Source: Lingula anatina (Eukaryota; Brachiopoda; Lingulata; Lingulida; Lingulidae). From it: DNA of 64,000 bases. The translations under genes were made by a program, and so were the position numbers. Position 1 is the stretch's first letter; each line of letters starts with the position of its first letter. The DNA is taken from the NCBI RefSeq assembly GCF_001039355.2, contig NW_019774703.1, positions 421,770-485,769 on the forward strand. Reading direction: 5' to 3'. The notes under the pieces were generated by a model, which saw nothing but the letters and a program-made list of their open reading frames with translations, did no database searches and was not told the DNA's origin. This document shows positions 36,647 to 48,200 of the stretch, one piece after another.

Positions 36647-39600
36647 ATGGCAGCGCCCACGATCTGCACACCTGGTTTGTTGTGTTTTAATTTTAAGCCG
36701 TGTAAAAGAGAACTCAACAGTTTTATTGTGAATTGTTGTTTTCTTATTAACAATGAAGCCTTTATTAAATACGTAGTATGTTGATCTGCCCCTTTGTCAT
36801 CTCTTTAGGAAGCAAATTAGATTTAGCTAAAATTACTGAGGGCGCTGAGCCTGATTATGATACATATTACTTATTAGTCAATATAACAATTCGAGACAAT
36901 ATGATATAAACAGTGTTACTGTAGATTGAGGACTGTTGATTAAGGTTATGATTAAAGGGATAGAGATTCATTTCATTTCTTGATAAATGATTTGGCAGTA
37001 TGATCACTGTTACTTACTTGTGAAACTGCTAACGGTTACCAACCTCTACAAAATCCATATATTATGCACTGTCATATATTACATTTTGTGATTGTTATTT
37101 TGAATAAAGGTCAAAGAATATGTCGCTTAGAGGAAGGCCAAGTTGCTGGTTCTGGTACAGATGTAAGACAAGGGTACCTGTACTCTTGTCTTGCTGGATA
37201 TGTCAATGTCAGGGAGGGGGATGGAGAGAGTGGCAAGGTTAGTACGTGCTGAATACCCAGTATTTCATTTATATGTATAAATTTAGCTTGAAGTATAGTG
37301 CTTAAGATGTTTACATAATCAATATGTAATCCTGTATTTTGTTTTCAGACAGTGATAGAGGTTTTGACAGAGAAGAAACACAACATTGTTCCTTCAGTGG
37401 GATCTCTCGTTACTTGTAGGGTAAGCATTCCATATACTTTTTTGTATGTTAATAAATATTTGAATCTTAGCAGTTCACCATACTATTCTCAACAATAGTC
37501 TTTTGTGTCCAATCACAATTATAAAAAAAATGTATACTCATCCTTTTGTTTCATAAATGATAATAAGTGGATTATTTATGAGAATTCATGCTTGTCTGAC
37601 TTTTATTTTACTCTTCATTTGCAGGTCACCAATGTAAATCCAAGATTTTGTAAATGTGCCATATTAGGAGTAGACAACATGCCATTAAAAGAATCATTCC
37701 GAGGGCTTGTCAGAAAAGAAGATGTCAGAGCTACAGAAAAGGACAGGGTAAATAATACAGTACCACAGCAAAGAAATTTTATGAATTCATATATTTCTAC
37801 TGCTTTTATGAAAAAAAAATGCTAGTATCACAAGGGCCACCAAATACAGAACTACTCAAAGCATAGATACATTGACTTAAAGAAGCGTACCAGTAAAGCA
37901 CTGTGCTTATTTAATCACATAAAAATACATTGTTCATTATGTATGTATGTATAATCTACTTCTTGGTTTCTCTTTCTGTTTTATTTTTCAGGTTGAAATG
38001 TACAAAAGTTTCAGACCTGGTGATTTGGTTATAGCACGAGTTGTATCCTTGAGTTTAAACACCATAATGACATTAAGTCTCTTTCAAAAGACTTTTTCCA
38101 CATAATGTTTTGCTTTGAAGATGAGGCATTTTCACATTTCACAAATAACATGATAGTAAATAAATAAGTTTATAACCACATGAAAGTGGAGACCAAAATA
38201 ACTATATTCAGGCACAATCAAAACAAANNNNNNNNNNNNNNNNNNNNNNNNNNNNNNNNNNNNNNNNNNNNNNNNNNNNNNNNNNNNNNNNNNNNNNNNN
38301 NNNNNNNNNNNNNNNNNNNNNNNNNNNNNNNNNNNNNNNNNNNNNNNNNNNNNNNNNNNNNNNNNNNNNNNNNNNNNNNNNNNNNNNNNNNNNNNNNNNN
38401 NNNNNNNNNNNNNNNNNNNNNNNNNNNNNNNNNNNNNNNNNNNNNNNNNNNNNNNNNNNNNNNNNNNNNNNNNNNNNNNNNNNNNNNNNNNNNNNNNNNN
38501 NNNNNNNNNNNNNNNNNNNNNNNNNNNNNNNNNNNNNNNNNNNNNNNNNNNNNNNNNNNNNNNNNNNNNNNNNNNNNNNNNNNNNNNNNNNNNNNNNNNN
38601 NNNNNNNNNNNNNNNNNNNNNNNNNNNNNNNNNNNNNNNNNNNNNNNNNNNNNNNNNNNNNNNNNNNNNNNNNNNNNNNNNNNNNNNNNNNNNNNNNNNN
38701 NNNNNNNNNNNNNNNNNNNNNNNNNNNNNNNNNNNNNNNNNNNNNNNNNNNNNNNNNNNNNNNNNNNNNNNNNNNNNNNNNNNNNNNNNNNNNNNNNNNN
38801 NNNNNNNNNNNNNNNNNNNNNNNNNNNNNNNNNNNNNNNNNNNNNNNNNNNNNNNNNNNNTATAAATTTAGCTTGAAGTATAGTACTTAAGATGTTTACA
38901 TAATCAATATGTAATCCTGTATTTTGTTTTCAGACAGTGATAGAGGTTTTGACAGAGAAGAAACACAACATTGTTCCTTCAGTGGGATCTCTCGTTACTT
39001 GTAGGGTAAGCATTCCATATACTTTTTTGTATGTTAATAAATATTTGAATCTTAGCAGTTCACCATACTATTCTCAACAATAGTCTTTTGTGTCCAATCA
39101 CAATTATAAAAAAAATGTATACTCATCCTTTTGTTTCATAAATGATAATAAGTGGATTATTTATGAGAATTCATGCTTGTCTGACTTTTATTTTACTCTT
39201 CATTTGCAGGTCACCAATGTAAATCCAAGATTTTGTAAATGTGCCATATTAGGAGTAGACAATATGCCATTAAAAGAATCATTCCGAGGGCTTGTCAGAA
39301 AAGAAGATGTCAGAGCTACAGAAAAGGACAGGGTAAATAATACAGTACCACAGCAAAGAAATTTTATGAATTCATATATTTCTACTGCTTTTATGAAAAA
39401 AAAATGCTAGTATCACAAGGGCCACCAAATACAGAACTACTCAAAGCATAGATACATTGACTTAAAGAAGCGTACCAGTAAAGCACTGTGCTTATTTAAT
39501 CACATAAAAATACATTGTTCATTATGTATGTATGTATAATCTACTTCTTGGTTTCTCTTTCTGTTTTATTTTTCAGGTTGAAATGTACAAAAGTTTCAGA

Positions 39601-40732
39601 CCTGGTGATTTGGTTATAGCACGAGTTGTATCCTTGAGTTTAAACACCATAATGACATTAAGTCTCTTTCAAAAGACTTTTTCCACATAATGTTTTGCTT
39701 TGAAGATGAGGCATTTTCACATTTCACAAATAACATGATAGTAAATAAATAAGTTTATAACCACATGAAAGTGGAGACCAAAATAACTATATTCAGGCAC
39801 AATCAAAACAAACTCTATAAAAAAATGGGTTTAATGTGGCATACTTGTGTTGAGAATTATCTTTTGCACACAAAAAACATAAATTAGGACTTAATTTTCT
39901 GTTTTTGTCACAACACAGGACATGTCAAATATTTATCAGGATGACTGCTGTACATTTAGATTTATTGTCAGTTTTACATGTTCTCAGTCAGTGAAATAAA
40001 AAAAAACAACTAAATTTTGCTCATAAATTTTTATGATTAGAATTTCATTCCATTGAAATCACATTACACATACATTAGTAAGAAATCATATTCATTTAAA
40101 GTAGAACCCCTTATTTCTAAGTTTAGCTGCTTTGTATAAAGACTTTCTCAATGGTTTCCTTGACGGGCATGTCCAGTTGTCATTAGGAGATGCACAGTCC
40201 TACCTACTGACCACAGCAGAAAATGAACTAGGAGTTGTGGCAGCTGTCAGTGAAGCAGGTTAATCTATGCATTTTCTATAGAGTGGAGATAGTAACTTCC
40301 TGTGAATGGTATTGGAGTAAACATTTGTCTTCTCAAAAATTAAAATCCGAACTCTTATAGTTACTATGGTTCTTTAGATAGTTATTTACTTCACACTTCA
40401 AATGTAGATATTCCTATGTAAAAATATGAGACTATACATTAAACAACATAGGAATGTGAAGTTTGAGGGGTGGTGGAAAATGAAAGTGAATGGATGATTA
40501 AGGCAGTTATGGTACAAATATTACAAACAAAGACTTTCTGCATTTCATTCAGATTTTTTCTGGACTACATGCTTTCTCTTGATAAAAAATGGCAATTAAT
40601 TTCTTTGTTGCAGGAGTGAATATGGTCCCAGTCAGTTGGAATGAAATGATTTGTCCAAAAACGATGTCAAAAGAATTCAGGAAAGTAGCCAAAGTGCAAC
40701 CCCAGTATATAGACAATACTACTGCTACATGA
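36647..40732 (+). CDS. EXOSC1: Exosome complex component CSL4 (EXOSC1)
   Basis: Cap subunit of the RNA exosome, involved in RNA 3'-5' processing and decay in nucleus and cytoplasm. Exons: 36647-36674, 37110-37237, 37349-37420, 37625-37747, 37992-38042, 40177-40258 and 40614-40732. Total 603 nt, 200 aa; human is 195 aa. Matches include the N-terminal GQRICRLEEG and SGTDVRQGYLYSCLAG, the S1-domain segments VTCRVTN, MPLKESFRGLVRKEDVR, ATEKDRVEMYKSFRPGD and LSLGDAQSYLLTTAENELG, and the C-terminal FRKVAKVQPQY. Exon 1 encodes only MAAPTICTP plus one base. Exons 3-5 occur again at 38934-39005, 39210-39332 and 39577-39627 after an N gap; I use the first copy and regard the second as an assembly duplicate. 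The gene is head-to-head with FRA10AC1 and tail-to-tail with the C6orf163 homologue. Confidence 0.96.
38228..38860. other. Assembly gap (633 N)
   Basis: A run of N in intron 5 of EXOSC1. The sequence on its right repeats the sequence on its left (see the 952-bp duplicate), so the gap probably separates two unmerged haplotype contigs. An apparent open frame at 38180-38890 is only the N run read through. Confidence 0.97.
38861..39812 (+). repeat. 952-bp near-identical copy of 37276-38227 (EXOSC1 exons 3-5)
   Basis: Starts exactly at the right edge of the N gap, and its partner ends exactly at the left edge, at an offset of 1585. I noticed only a few differences, for example g37300 versus a38885, and a synonymous c37678 versus t39263 in exon 4. 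Edge-to-edge placement and allele-level divergence point to a haplotype duplication rather than a real exon triplication. Confidence 0.85.
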
Positions 40733-41033
40733 CGACAATGTAATATATGGATCAGAGAAGATGCATATATATATGACATTTGGACATTGGTTTTCATAGT
40801 CTTGCAGCATATAAGTGAAAAGTAAATATGGGAATGTTTTATGGGACAAATTGAATCTGAAACCTAAACAGTGAAATTCAAACTCCATTCTTAAGTGTGC
40901 CCAGACAAGAGGTCCTGTCCAAGATATTTTTAGACATTTTTATGGATGATTATTACAATGGTTTTACTGGTGAAGTTGTTGGCATCTTCATGTGTTTTCA
41001 ATGGCACAGTAAAAGATGGTCTTTTTTCTAGAC

Positions 41034-41039
41034 AATAAA
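41034..41039 (+). terminator. EXOSC1 polyadenylation signal AATAAA
   Basis: Canonical hexamer about 300 bp downstream of the EXOSC1 stop, inside the 541-bp space to the convergent C6orf163 stop. It is the best-placed signal for the EXOSC1 mRNA. Confidence 0.5.
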
Positions 41040-41273
41040 AATGACACAGGAGCATTTTTATCTTTTATGATTACAGAATAGAACATGATATAATGCAAGA
41101 TAATCATTAATTGTTGCACAAATGTGATCCAGTGTATAACTTGACTATAAATATAAATATGGTACCACAGAATCGTATTATTATTATTTAGCAGTGGTTC
41201 TCTTAAACCCACACTGTTCATATAGACCATTATAATGCCCACCAAGTAAGAACTGATGGGTCTTCACATATTG

Positions 41274-43167
41274 TTACTTTTCTTCAGACAAATTAAATTT
41301 ATCCATCACTGCTTTAACATCTGGCATTAAATAGTCTGCTTCTCCTTCTTCATAACCATAAGCACTGTTGATAAAATTCTGAAATTCTTCACGAAGACCA
41401 AACAGTTGCTTTTCAGTCAACATTTTCTGTTTTTCCATATCTTTGAGTTCACCATTGAGCCTTTTGATTTCACCATTTCTTTGTTCAATCTCCAAATTTA
41501 ATAGCCTAATCTGATTGTCATAATCCTGCTTAGTTTCTGCCAGTTTTGTGGCAGCAATTTTTTGTTCCTGAAGACGTGCCTCTGCTACAGCATCCTCTTT
41601 TTCTTTCAACATTTTTTGCTTCAAATTTTCAAGTGCTCTTTTTTTCTGATCGGAGGCTTCTTTCATTGCTTGAGCAAGTTTTTCTGCATTGTGCCTAAAA
41701 TTGAAGAAAAAGCTTTCAAAATGATGAACAAACTGGGGCTAATCACACTGCGTTAGGGTTAAACTGAGAAAATTAAATCACAGTTACTCACAGTAAATTA
41801 AATAACAGTTACTAACAATTATACTTTCAACCTCAACAGCCTGAAATTATGTATTGAGTGTGGCCTTGGCCTGTCAGAGCCAATACAAGTGTGTCACTTA
41901 CTTTGCTACTTTTGCTGCTTCGTGTGCAGCTGATTGTTGCTCTTCTAGCCTGGCAGCTGCTACTGCATCCAGAAGTTCTTGGTGACATCTCTCTTCTGTG
42001 GCTCTGACAGCTTCCTGCAGCCTTTGGTCTGCCTGCTTCCTTTCTTCCTGCTTTTCTTGCAAAGCTTTCTTTTGCATAAGTCCCTCAACTTTTAAAGCTT
42101 CTTCCTATAAAAAAGGCGAATTCTTTATCATACATTTCATCTGTGTATTGCCTGTTTTTTTAAATTAACAAAGTCTAGTCACCTATGGAATTATTATGCT
42201 GTAGTGTAAAGTGTATAAATGACTAGTAGTGTAATTTGATATTTTCCTAGATTTGTTCCTAGTCTTTTTAGTTGGCAACATTTTATTATTGAATGTTATA
42301 TAACCTTTTATTCAAATGTCCATATTTTCATTATGTACAACTGACCTGGCTTCTAAAAATCAATATCCAGCAAACAACCATTTAAAACCCTACCTTGAGA
42401 GCCTTTTCATGCTGCTTCTTTATCCTTTTTATGGCCTTTGCAAGGTCTGCATCTGCTTGAATTTTGGCTTGTCGTAATGCATCTTCTTTTCTAAGTTCTG
42501 CTTGATTCCATACAGCTTGTTCTGCTTCTCGCACTGCTATTAGTTTATCTTGTTCTGCTATATTCAGAGTCTTTTTGTGAAGTAGATTACCAATATCTGA
42601 AAGCAGAAAAGTAAATAATGAGGAATATTTTGGATTTAAAATATTCATACAACTCTCACGTTGTCCAGGGTAAACCCTACCCTAAAACCTACTGCTACCC
42701 AAGAAAATGTTCAATTAAGAAGAGTTGATGAAGCAATCTTAGACCAACCATTTTTGTCCGCAGCAATATGTACCAAATCGTTTGATGTTCACCCCGTCTC
42801 ATCCAGTTATCTTTAAAAATCGATTAAAATTATTTCCCCATGTTTCTTTCAATCTACACTTTCGAGTAACCTAAAATTTTACTCAATATCTTCTTGTCGG
42901 TTAAATGCTGTTTTCATGCTTCCATCTTCATAAAATGACATTTAATAACTCTCTTCGATCTAAACTTTTAAGCAACCTAAAATAATTAGATCTACCCAAA
43001 ATCTTCCTGTGTGTGAAATCCTGCACGACGAAGGGTTTGGTCTCCTCGTATCTCCGTGGCACGGAATTATACCTTGGAGATAAGGACGGTAATAAAGGTG
43101 CTGTTGCTGGGACTTCTGTCATCTGGAATGTCTTCTCGGCGTTGTCATCAGGTTTTAACAGAGCCAT
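41274..43167 (-). CDS. C6orf163: C6orf163 homologue, uncharacterised coiled-coil protein
   Basis: Four coding exons on the minus strand: 42996-43167, 42394-42596, 41902-42104 and 41274-41694. They sum to 999 nt, or 332 aa; human C6orf163 is about 329 aa. Residues 1-57 are low-complexity with Pro. From FTHRKILDIGNLLHKK onward it aligns with the human THKDILDIGANILKK segment. Residues about 75-290 are almost pure Lys/Glu/Ala/Gln coiled coil (EAEQAVWNQAELRKEDAL, EERCHQELLDAVAAARLEEQ). The C-terminal LREEFQNFINSAYGYEEGEADYLMPD resembles the human end (FQKYINYTFP, ADFILP). The start is the first ATG after an in-frame upstream stop. Function is unknown; the coiled-coil nature is seen, and any cytoskeletal or ciliary role would be a guess. 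Confidence 0.9.
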
Positions 43168-43577
43168 CGATACAATCGCCGACTTGATATCTGCTTTCAA
43201 TTTGCTGCATGGGATGTATCAGAACACTGTAAACATGGTAAACAGGAAGCTAGTCCGATACAAATAAGTCCCATGAATCAAAATAGCCATTTCCAATAAA
43301 TTTCCACATATTCTAGGAAATTCTCAGTTTAACTCTTATGGAGACTATACTCCTAAAGTACCAACGTAATAGGATCTGTGTCTTATTGTATACTTACCTA
43401 TTATGCGGATTAATTTCAACCCCAAAGCATCCTAGCAACTCACGGATTTTATGCGTGAATATACGAGAACAGTGATGTCAGAGATTCTTCGTCACGGAAG
43501 TCGAGTCAGCAAGGGAGTAGAGAGCAGTATTGCACATCAAACGTCCAGCATACCTTTGTCTGGCGCTAACTGGCATG
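43168..43577. promoter_or_regulatory. Divergent promoter and probable non-coding first exon of the PGC-1 gene
   Basis: Lies between the C6orf163 start (minus) and the first strong plus-strand donor, ATG|gtaagacg at 43577/43578. It contains cgtcacggaagt near 43490, a CRE-half-site/ETS-like sequence. Because PGC-1 coding begins in an exon opening at 45208, an upstream 5' UTR exon is required, and one ending at 43577 fits. The transcription start is not determinable. Confidence 0.45.
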
Positions 43578-45215
43578 GTAAGACGTGTTGATTTTTTCAG
43601 ATTCAAGTATTCAATGCTTCAGTTCGATTCACTTTTAATACTATTAATAGAAGCAATGGGTTTTATATAGGCCGTTAACAATCAGCTAGTTTGGAATCAG
43701 CCACGTGTGTTTCTGCCATGTGCAAGAGCCACGTGCCTTTGTACACTATTGTAACATAAGTTTGTATGATTTTTTGGACGAACTGCATTAAGAAGTTAGG
43801 TGCAAACTGCTGTTGAGAGTTTGGTAACTTAAATTAAGAATAGTATTTATCTTTTATTGCTAGTCAAAGAATGTAACAAAAAGTCGAATTACATGAAAGA
43901 TCATTTATTACTTTTTGCAGTTAGGTAGTAGTACCCCTTTCCACTTTTTTAATGCTCCCGAAGTTATTGTTTGTCATATGCAGTCATATTAGTTAGTTTT
44001 GCATTTTGATATCATGCAGCATGAAAGTTCACATGTTAACACAACTTTTTATATTTGTGTATTATATGTGCTGTATGTAACACATGAAAGAGAGAGGTGC
44101 CCAAAACGGTAAATTATGCTCAGCAGACAAATCAGCAGTGTATCAGGAGCACTCTGTTTTATTTCTTTACCTCTCGACTTGTCAAGCTGCACACTGCTGA
44201 AAAGCCAACCACTTTTGCCTTTATCTTTTATGAAATTAGAACATATAGTACATATCAGAAAAGGTAAATAGGAGTGTTTAAGCTTGAATTTTCAAGCTTG
44301 ATATCATGGACACATATGTCTTATCATTGATAAGTATTGATGTTTTAAGGACATCTTCGATTTTTCAAAATATAAGGCTGTCAATTTAATAACAATTTCT
44401 TTAAATGAAGCTCAAACAAACTCGTAAATAGATACATGTAAAAGATGGAGATGTTTCAGGCACTGTGAACTTTATTTGGTGTCGACCAGGCGTGAAGCAA
44501 GATATGTGAGGCTGTGTGTGATGCATGTGATGATGCAGGATGATATGGGGCAGAGTTCAGTGGAAATTTACTGGCTACCAGTAGTTGGATTAAATGTACA
44601 TGTAGGGTTACATATCAGAATCTTTCATTTGATTTTTGAAAAAAAATCTGGATTTTGAAGGATTGGTACATTTCTGTAAGATATAACAAAATGTTTTTCT
44701 CTTTTATTCATTTTTAGTAATCTTTTAACCAAAGTATTGTAGGTAGATCAAAAACTTGTGTGTGTGTGTAGATTTTAGATAAGGGAGTTGCATATGCAAT
44801 GACTATATGTATACATGCAGAGTATTTGATAAAGGTGACTTAAATAGCCCTCCCACATCTTTTATAAAATGCCCTTACTTTGTTATGTTAAAGAGGTGAA
44901 ATGTTTTAAGTTGTTTAGAATTGATATATCTTGGGTCATCATTAAGGTATAGGAAACTGTAAACAACAGGTGAAGCCCAAGACAGCAGGAGCTACACACC
45001 TGTGTGTTTAATATTAACTAGAGTGCATTCTGAGATAATGATGAATATTTCGACATGAACAACATGTTACAATAGTAAATTGTAGATGTTTGAACATCTG
45101 GTATAGAAGTGTTACTGGAAAGAGTGAAGTTAATTGAAAAGATTACCAATAGAATCAAACTGCTTGTTATAAATTTTATGTTGTTTTTTACATTAATTTT
45201 TTTTCAGTGGAGATC

Positions 45216-48200
45216 ATGACAGATGATTTAGTCTGTGAGGCTGCAGAAGCAAGAAGTCACACTGACTCCAAGAAAGGGCAATTCTCTAAAATGGTCACAG
45301 AAGAAAGCTCCACTGCCATTGAATACAACAAACAGGAGTATGGAGATACATTCAGTAAGGTGATAGTAGAGCAGATGCCTGCTATTACTGGCCATGAAAT
45401 ATTACACACATTCCAACAGTTCCATGATCAGTCCATGTCAGAAGATGAAGATGTGGATGTGGTTGGCAGCAGTTTTGATGAAGATCCAGTAGAAAATGAG
45501 ACATTAACAAGACCTGATTTTGCTCATTCAGTGGACAGTTCTTTAACTTCTTTTGTTGATACTCTGGGTGAAGACAGTTTGGGTTCATTTGCAGGTACAT
45601 AATACTAAAACTTGTATAGGTATTTTGCTGAGAATGAGTGACTTATACTAAAAATTCAATTTTAGGTATGTAAAATACGTCATATTTACATTCTGTCATG
45701 TTTGCAATATTTAAGACAGGGCCAGGGCAAAGTCAAAATGGCTAAATGTTATTGTAAATAAAAATTTTTCTTGTGGTCCAAGGGCTTTCCCATCAAGAAT
45801 TTTTGATTAAATTATTAATATAGAGATTTTGGTAATTCTAAAAAAAAATGCCTTTCAGAATCATTTCAGCAACAAGCACATTTTACATAGTAGTCCTTAA
45901 GACCGTTCACATGGAAAGTCTATTTTCTAAAAATCTATTTTCTATTCGCGGTATCTTGTGATCACGGTCTGTGCCCTGAATACCCCACGGCGTAATTACT
46001 GGCAGCACGAGCCAGTTACTCCCTGTGCTGCCAGTAATTATGCCGCGGGATTTCATGTGAACGGTCTCCTTAACTCTAGGGCTTTTCAGTTACTGTCGAT
46101 TTTTTCCACTTTATAGGGTGCAAAAGTATAAAACAGCAAATATTATGATGCAAGTCAGAATCATGCAATTGCACAAAATATGGATATCATTGACATTCTT
46201 GATATTTATATTGTGGGTTTCATGAAAAAATGATAACTTGTCTTAAAATGCTGGTTTCATCCATATAGTTTGTGCTAGAGTGAATATACACATTGATTGC
46301 TTTGCAAATCAGACATGTCCAAAGAAAATCTTTCCTCATTTTTTGTAGGAATTGAGGCAACAGATGTTAGCAGTCTTCTGGCACAGTTTGAAGAAGGTGT
46401 GTATGTTCTCATTTTTACACTATAATTGGTTCAATATGACTTGATTTAACTTAAGTTAAGGTCACTGAAATCTACACCACGAATATTAATTCAAAGGAAA
46501 GTCTGTAATATTCTAGGAAGAAACAGGTATCTATGATCCAACTAAAAGATATGCCTATGTTATCCATGATCTTCTGAGTGACATCTTTTCAGAATAAAAG
46601 TAGGTTATGTATATTGTGAATCCTTTCTTTTCATAGCCTCTGCAAGTTTGAGTGGTGTCCCCAGTGAAGATGAACAGCAGCCATGTTTACAGCAGAATGT
46701 GCAGAACACGTCTACCAGCAATGGTTTGGGTAATTGATTGCTTTTATGTCAGAATGTGTCTATATACGGATAATTATTTTGTCCTTGAAATATATTTAAC
46801 TTGTGATTCCCTTCTAACAATTGACTAATACTTCTGCCAGGTTAACCTCTTTAGAGAGAACTTGGCCTCAGTACCTGTATAAGATATTGCATGATGCGGA
46901 ATGTTAATATGAATATATGCATGTCACAATGTGTTTGATATTACAGTGCCAACACCACCACCCACTCCCCCAGTCGATGGCAAGAATGTAAGAATAAGCA
47001 CAAAGCGGAAATCGGCCATCATGATTCCAATGTTAGTGCCAGCCAAACGAGAGCGTGGTAAAGCAGTTGAACTCTCCTGGGGCAACACTTCCAAGAAATT
47101 ACAGAGAATAATGCAACAGCAGCTAAATGAGACTGAGAAAGACAGCGAAGAAAACGCTGTAGATGAAGTGCGTTCTTTAACTCCACCTTGTAGTCAAGAA
47201 CAATCTCTTGATGAAAATATGCCATCTTCTTCAAAAGATGAAAACATTGCTGTTGTTATTGGTCAGAAACCAGAACTTAGTTCAACATATTTTGATTCCA
47301 TCCCAGATCATGATTATTGCCAAAATTTTCCAACTCAGGTTGTTGATAAAAGCATTCATCCTGAAGAGACTGACCTTAACCAGGTTGTTCACAAAAATAT
47401 GACCAATCAAAGCACATCTGCCTTTCAGGAAGATGATAACGAATTTGGATATGAAAGATATTCTAAATTTTCAAATGAAAGGGATTACACTTGTAATACA
47501 CCTGAAACTGAAAAAGCATCATTCAGAGATATGGAGAATAACAAGTTTACCAGACAGAAAAGAAACTACAGGAAAAATGACAAAAAGGATGATGAACCAG
47601 TGTTTGATAAGTTGCCACAATACTTCACTGTTCTCACAAAACCCAAACTTGTTCGCAAAGACAAGTGTGGTAAAGTTGAAATCAACCTTGATGAAGAGGG
47701 GAAGGAGCGTGAAGCCTCTCCAACTAGGGAGACGTTATTTGACAAGTTGCCAGCCTATTATAGCTGCTTTACAAACAGCACTAAGTATGATGGATCAGAA
47801 ATGGTATCCTTGTCTGAGGAGACCACTGCAAAAGGCAACGACTCTGAAGAAGATGGAGAAATTCATGATACTGATGCTTCAAAAGGGGAGAAGATGAATG
47901 AGACTGAGCAAAAATATCCGTGGGACAGATTACGGGATAAAAACATTTCAGCTCAATCAAGTAGAAGTCAGACTCCACTTATCATAGATTCCCGATCAGG
48001 AACACCCTCATTATCTAGGCCTCAGTCACGTTCAAGGTCAAGGACAAATTCGCCATCTAAGAATCGTCGCTCGCCAATTCGCAGTTCAAGACATAGAAAG
48101 TCACGCTCACCTAGAAGAAGATCATACTCGTCAGATTCTTGCTCCAGCTCAAGATCAAGGTATATTTATTTGAAGCAGGTATTTTTGTAATGTTTTGTAA

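Noticed and set aside
38180-38890. 236-aa ORF
   Set aside because: Open only because it runs through 633 Ns.
43013-43267. 84-aa plus-strand ORF
   Set aside because: Antisense shadow of the first coding exon of the C6orf163 homologue.
47433-47897. 154-aa ORF in another frame of the large PGC-1 exon
   Set aside because: Shadow of the real frame, which alone continues in phase into the RS and RRM exons.
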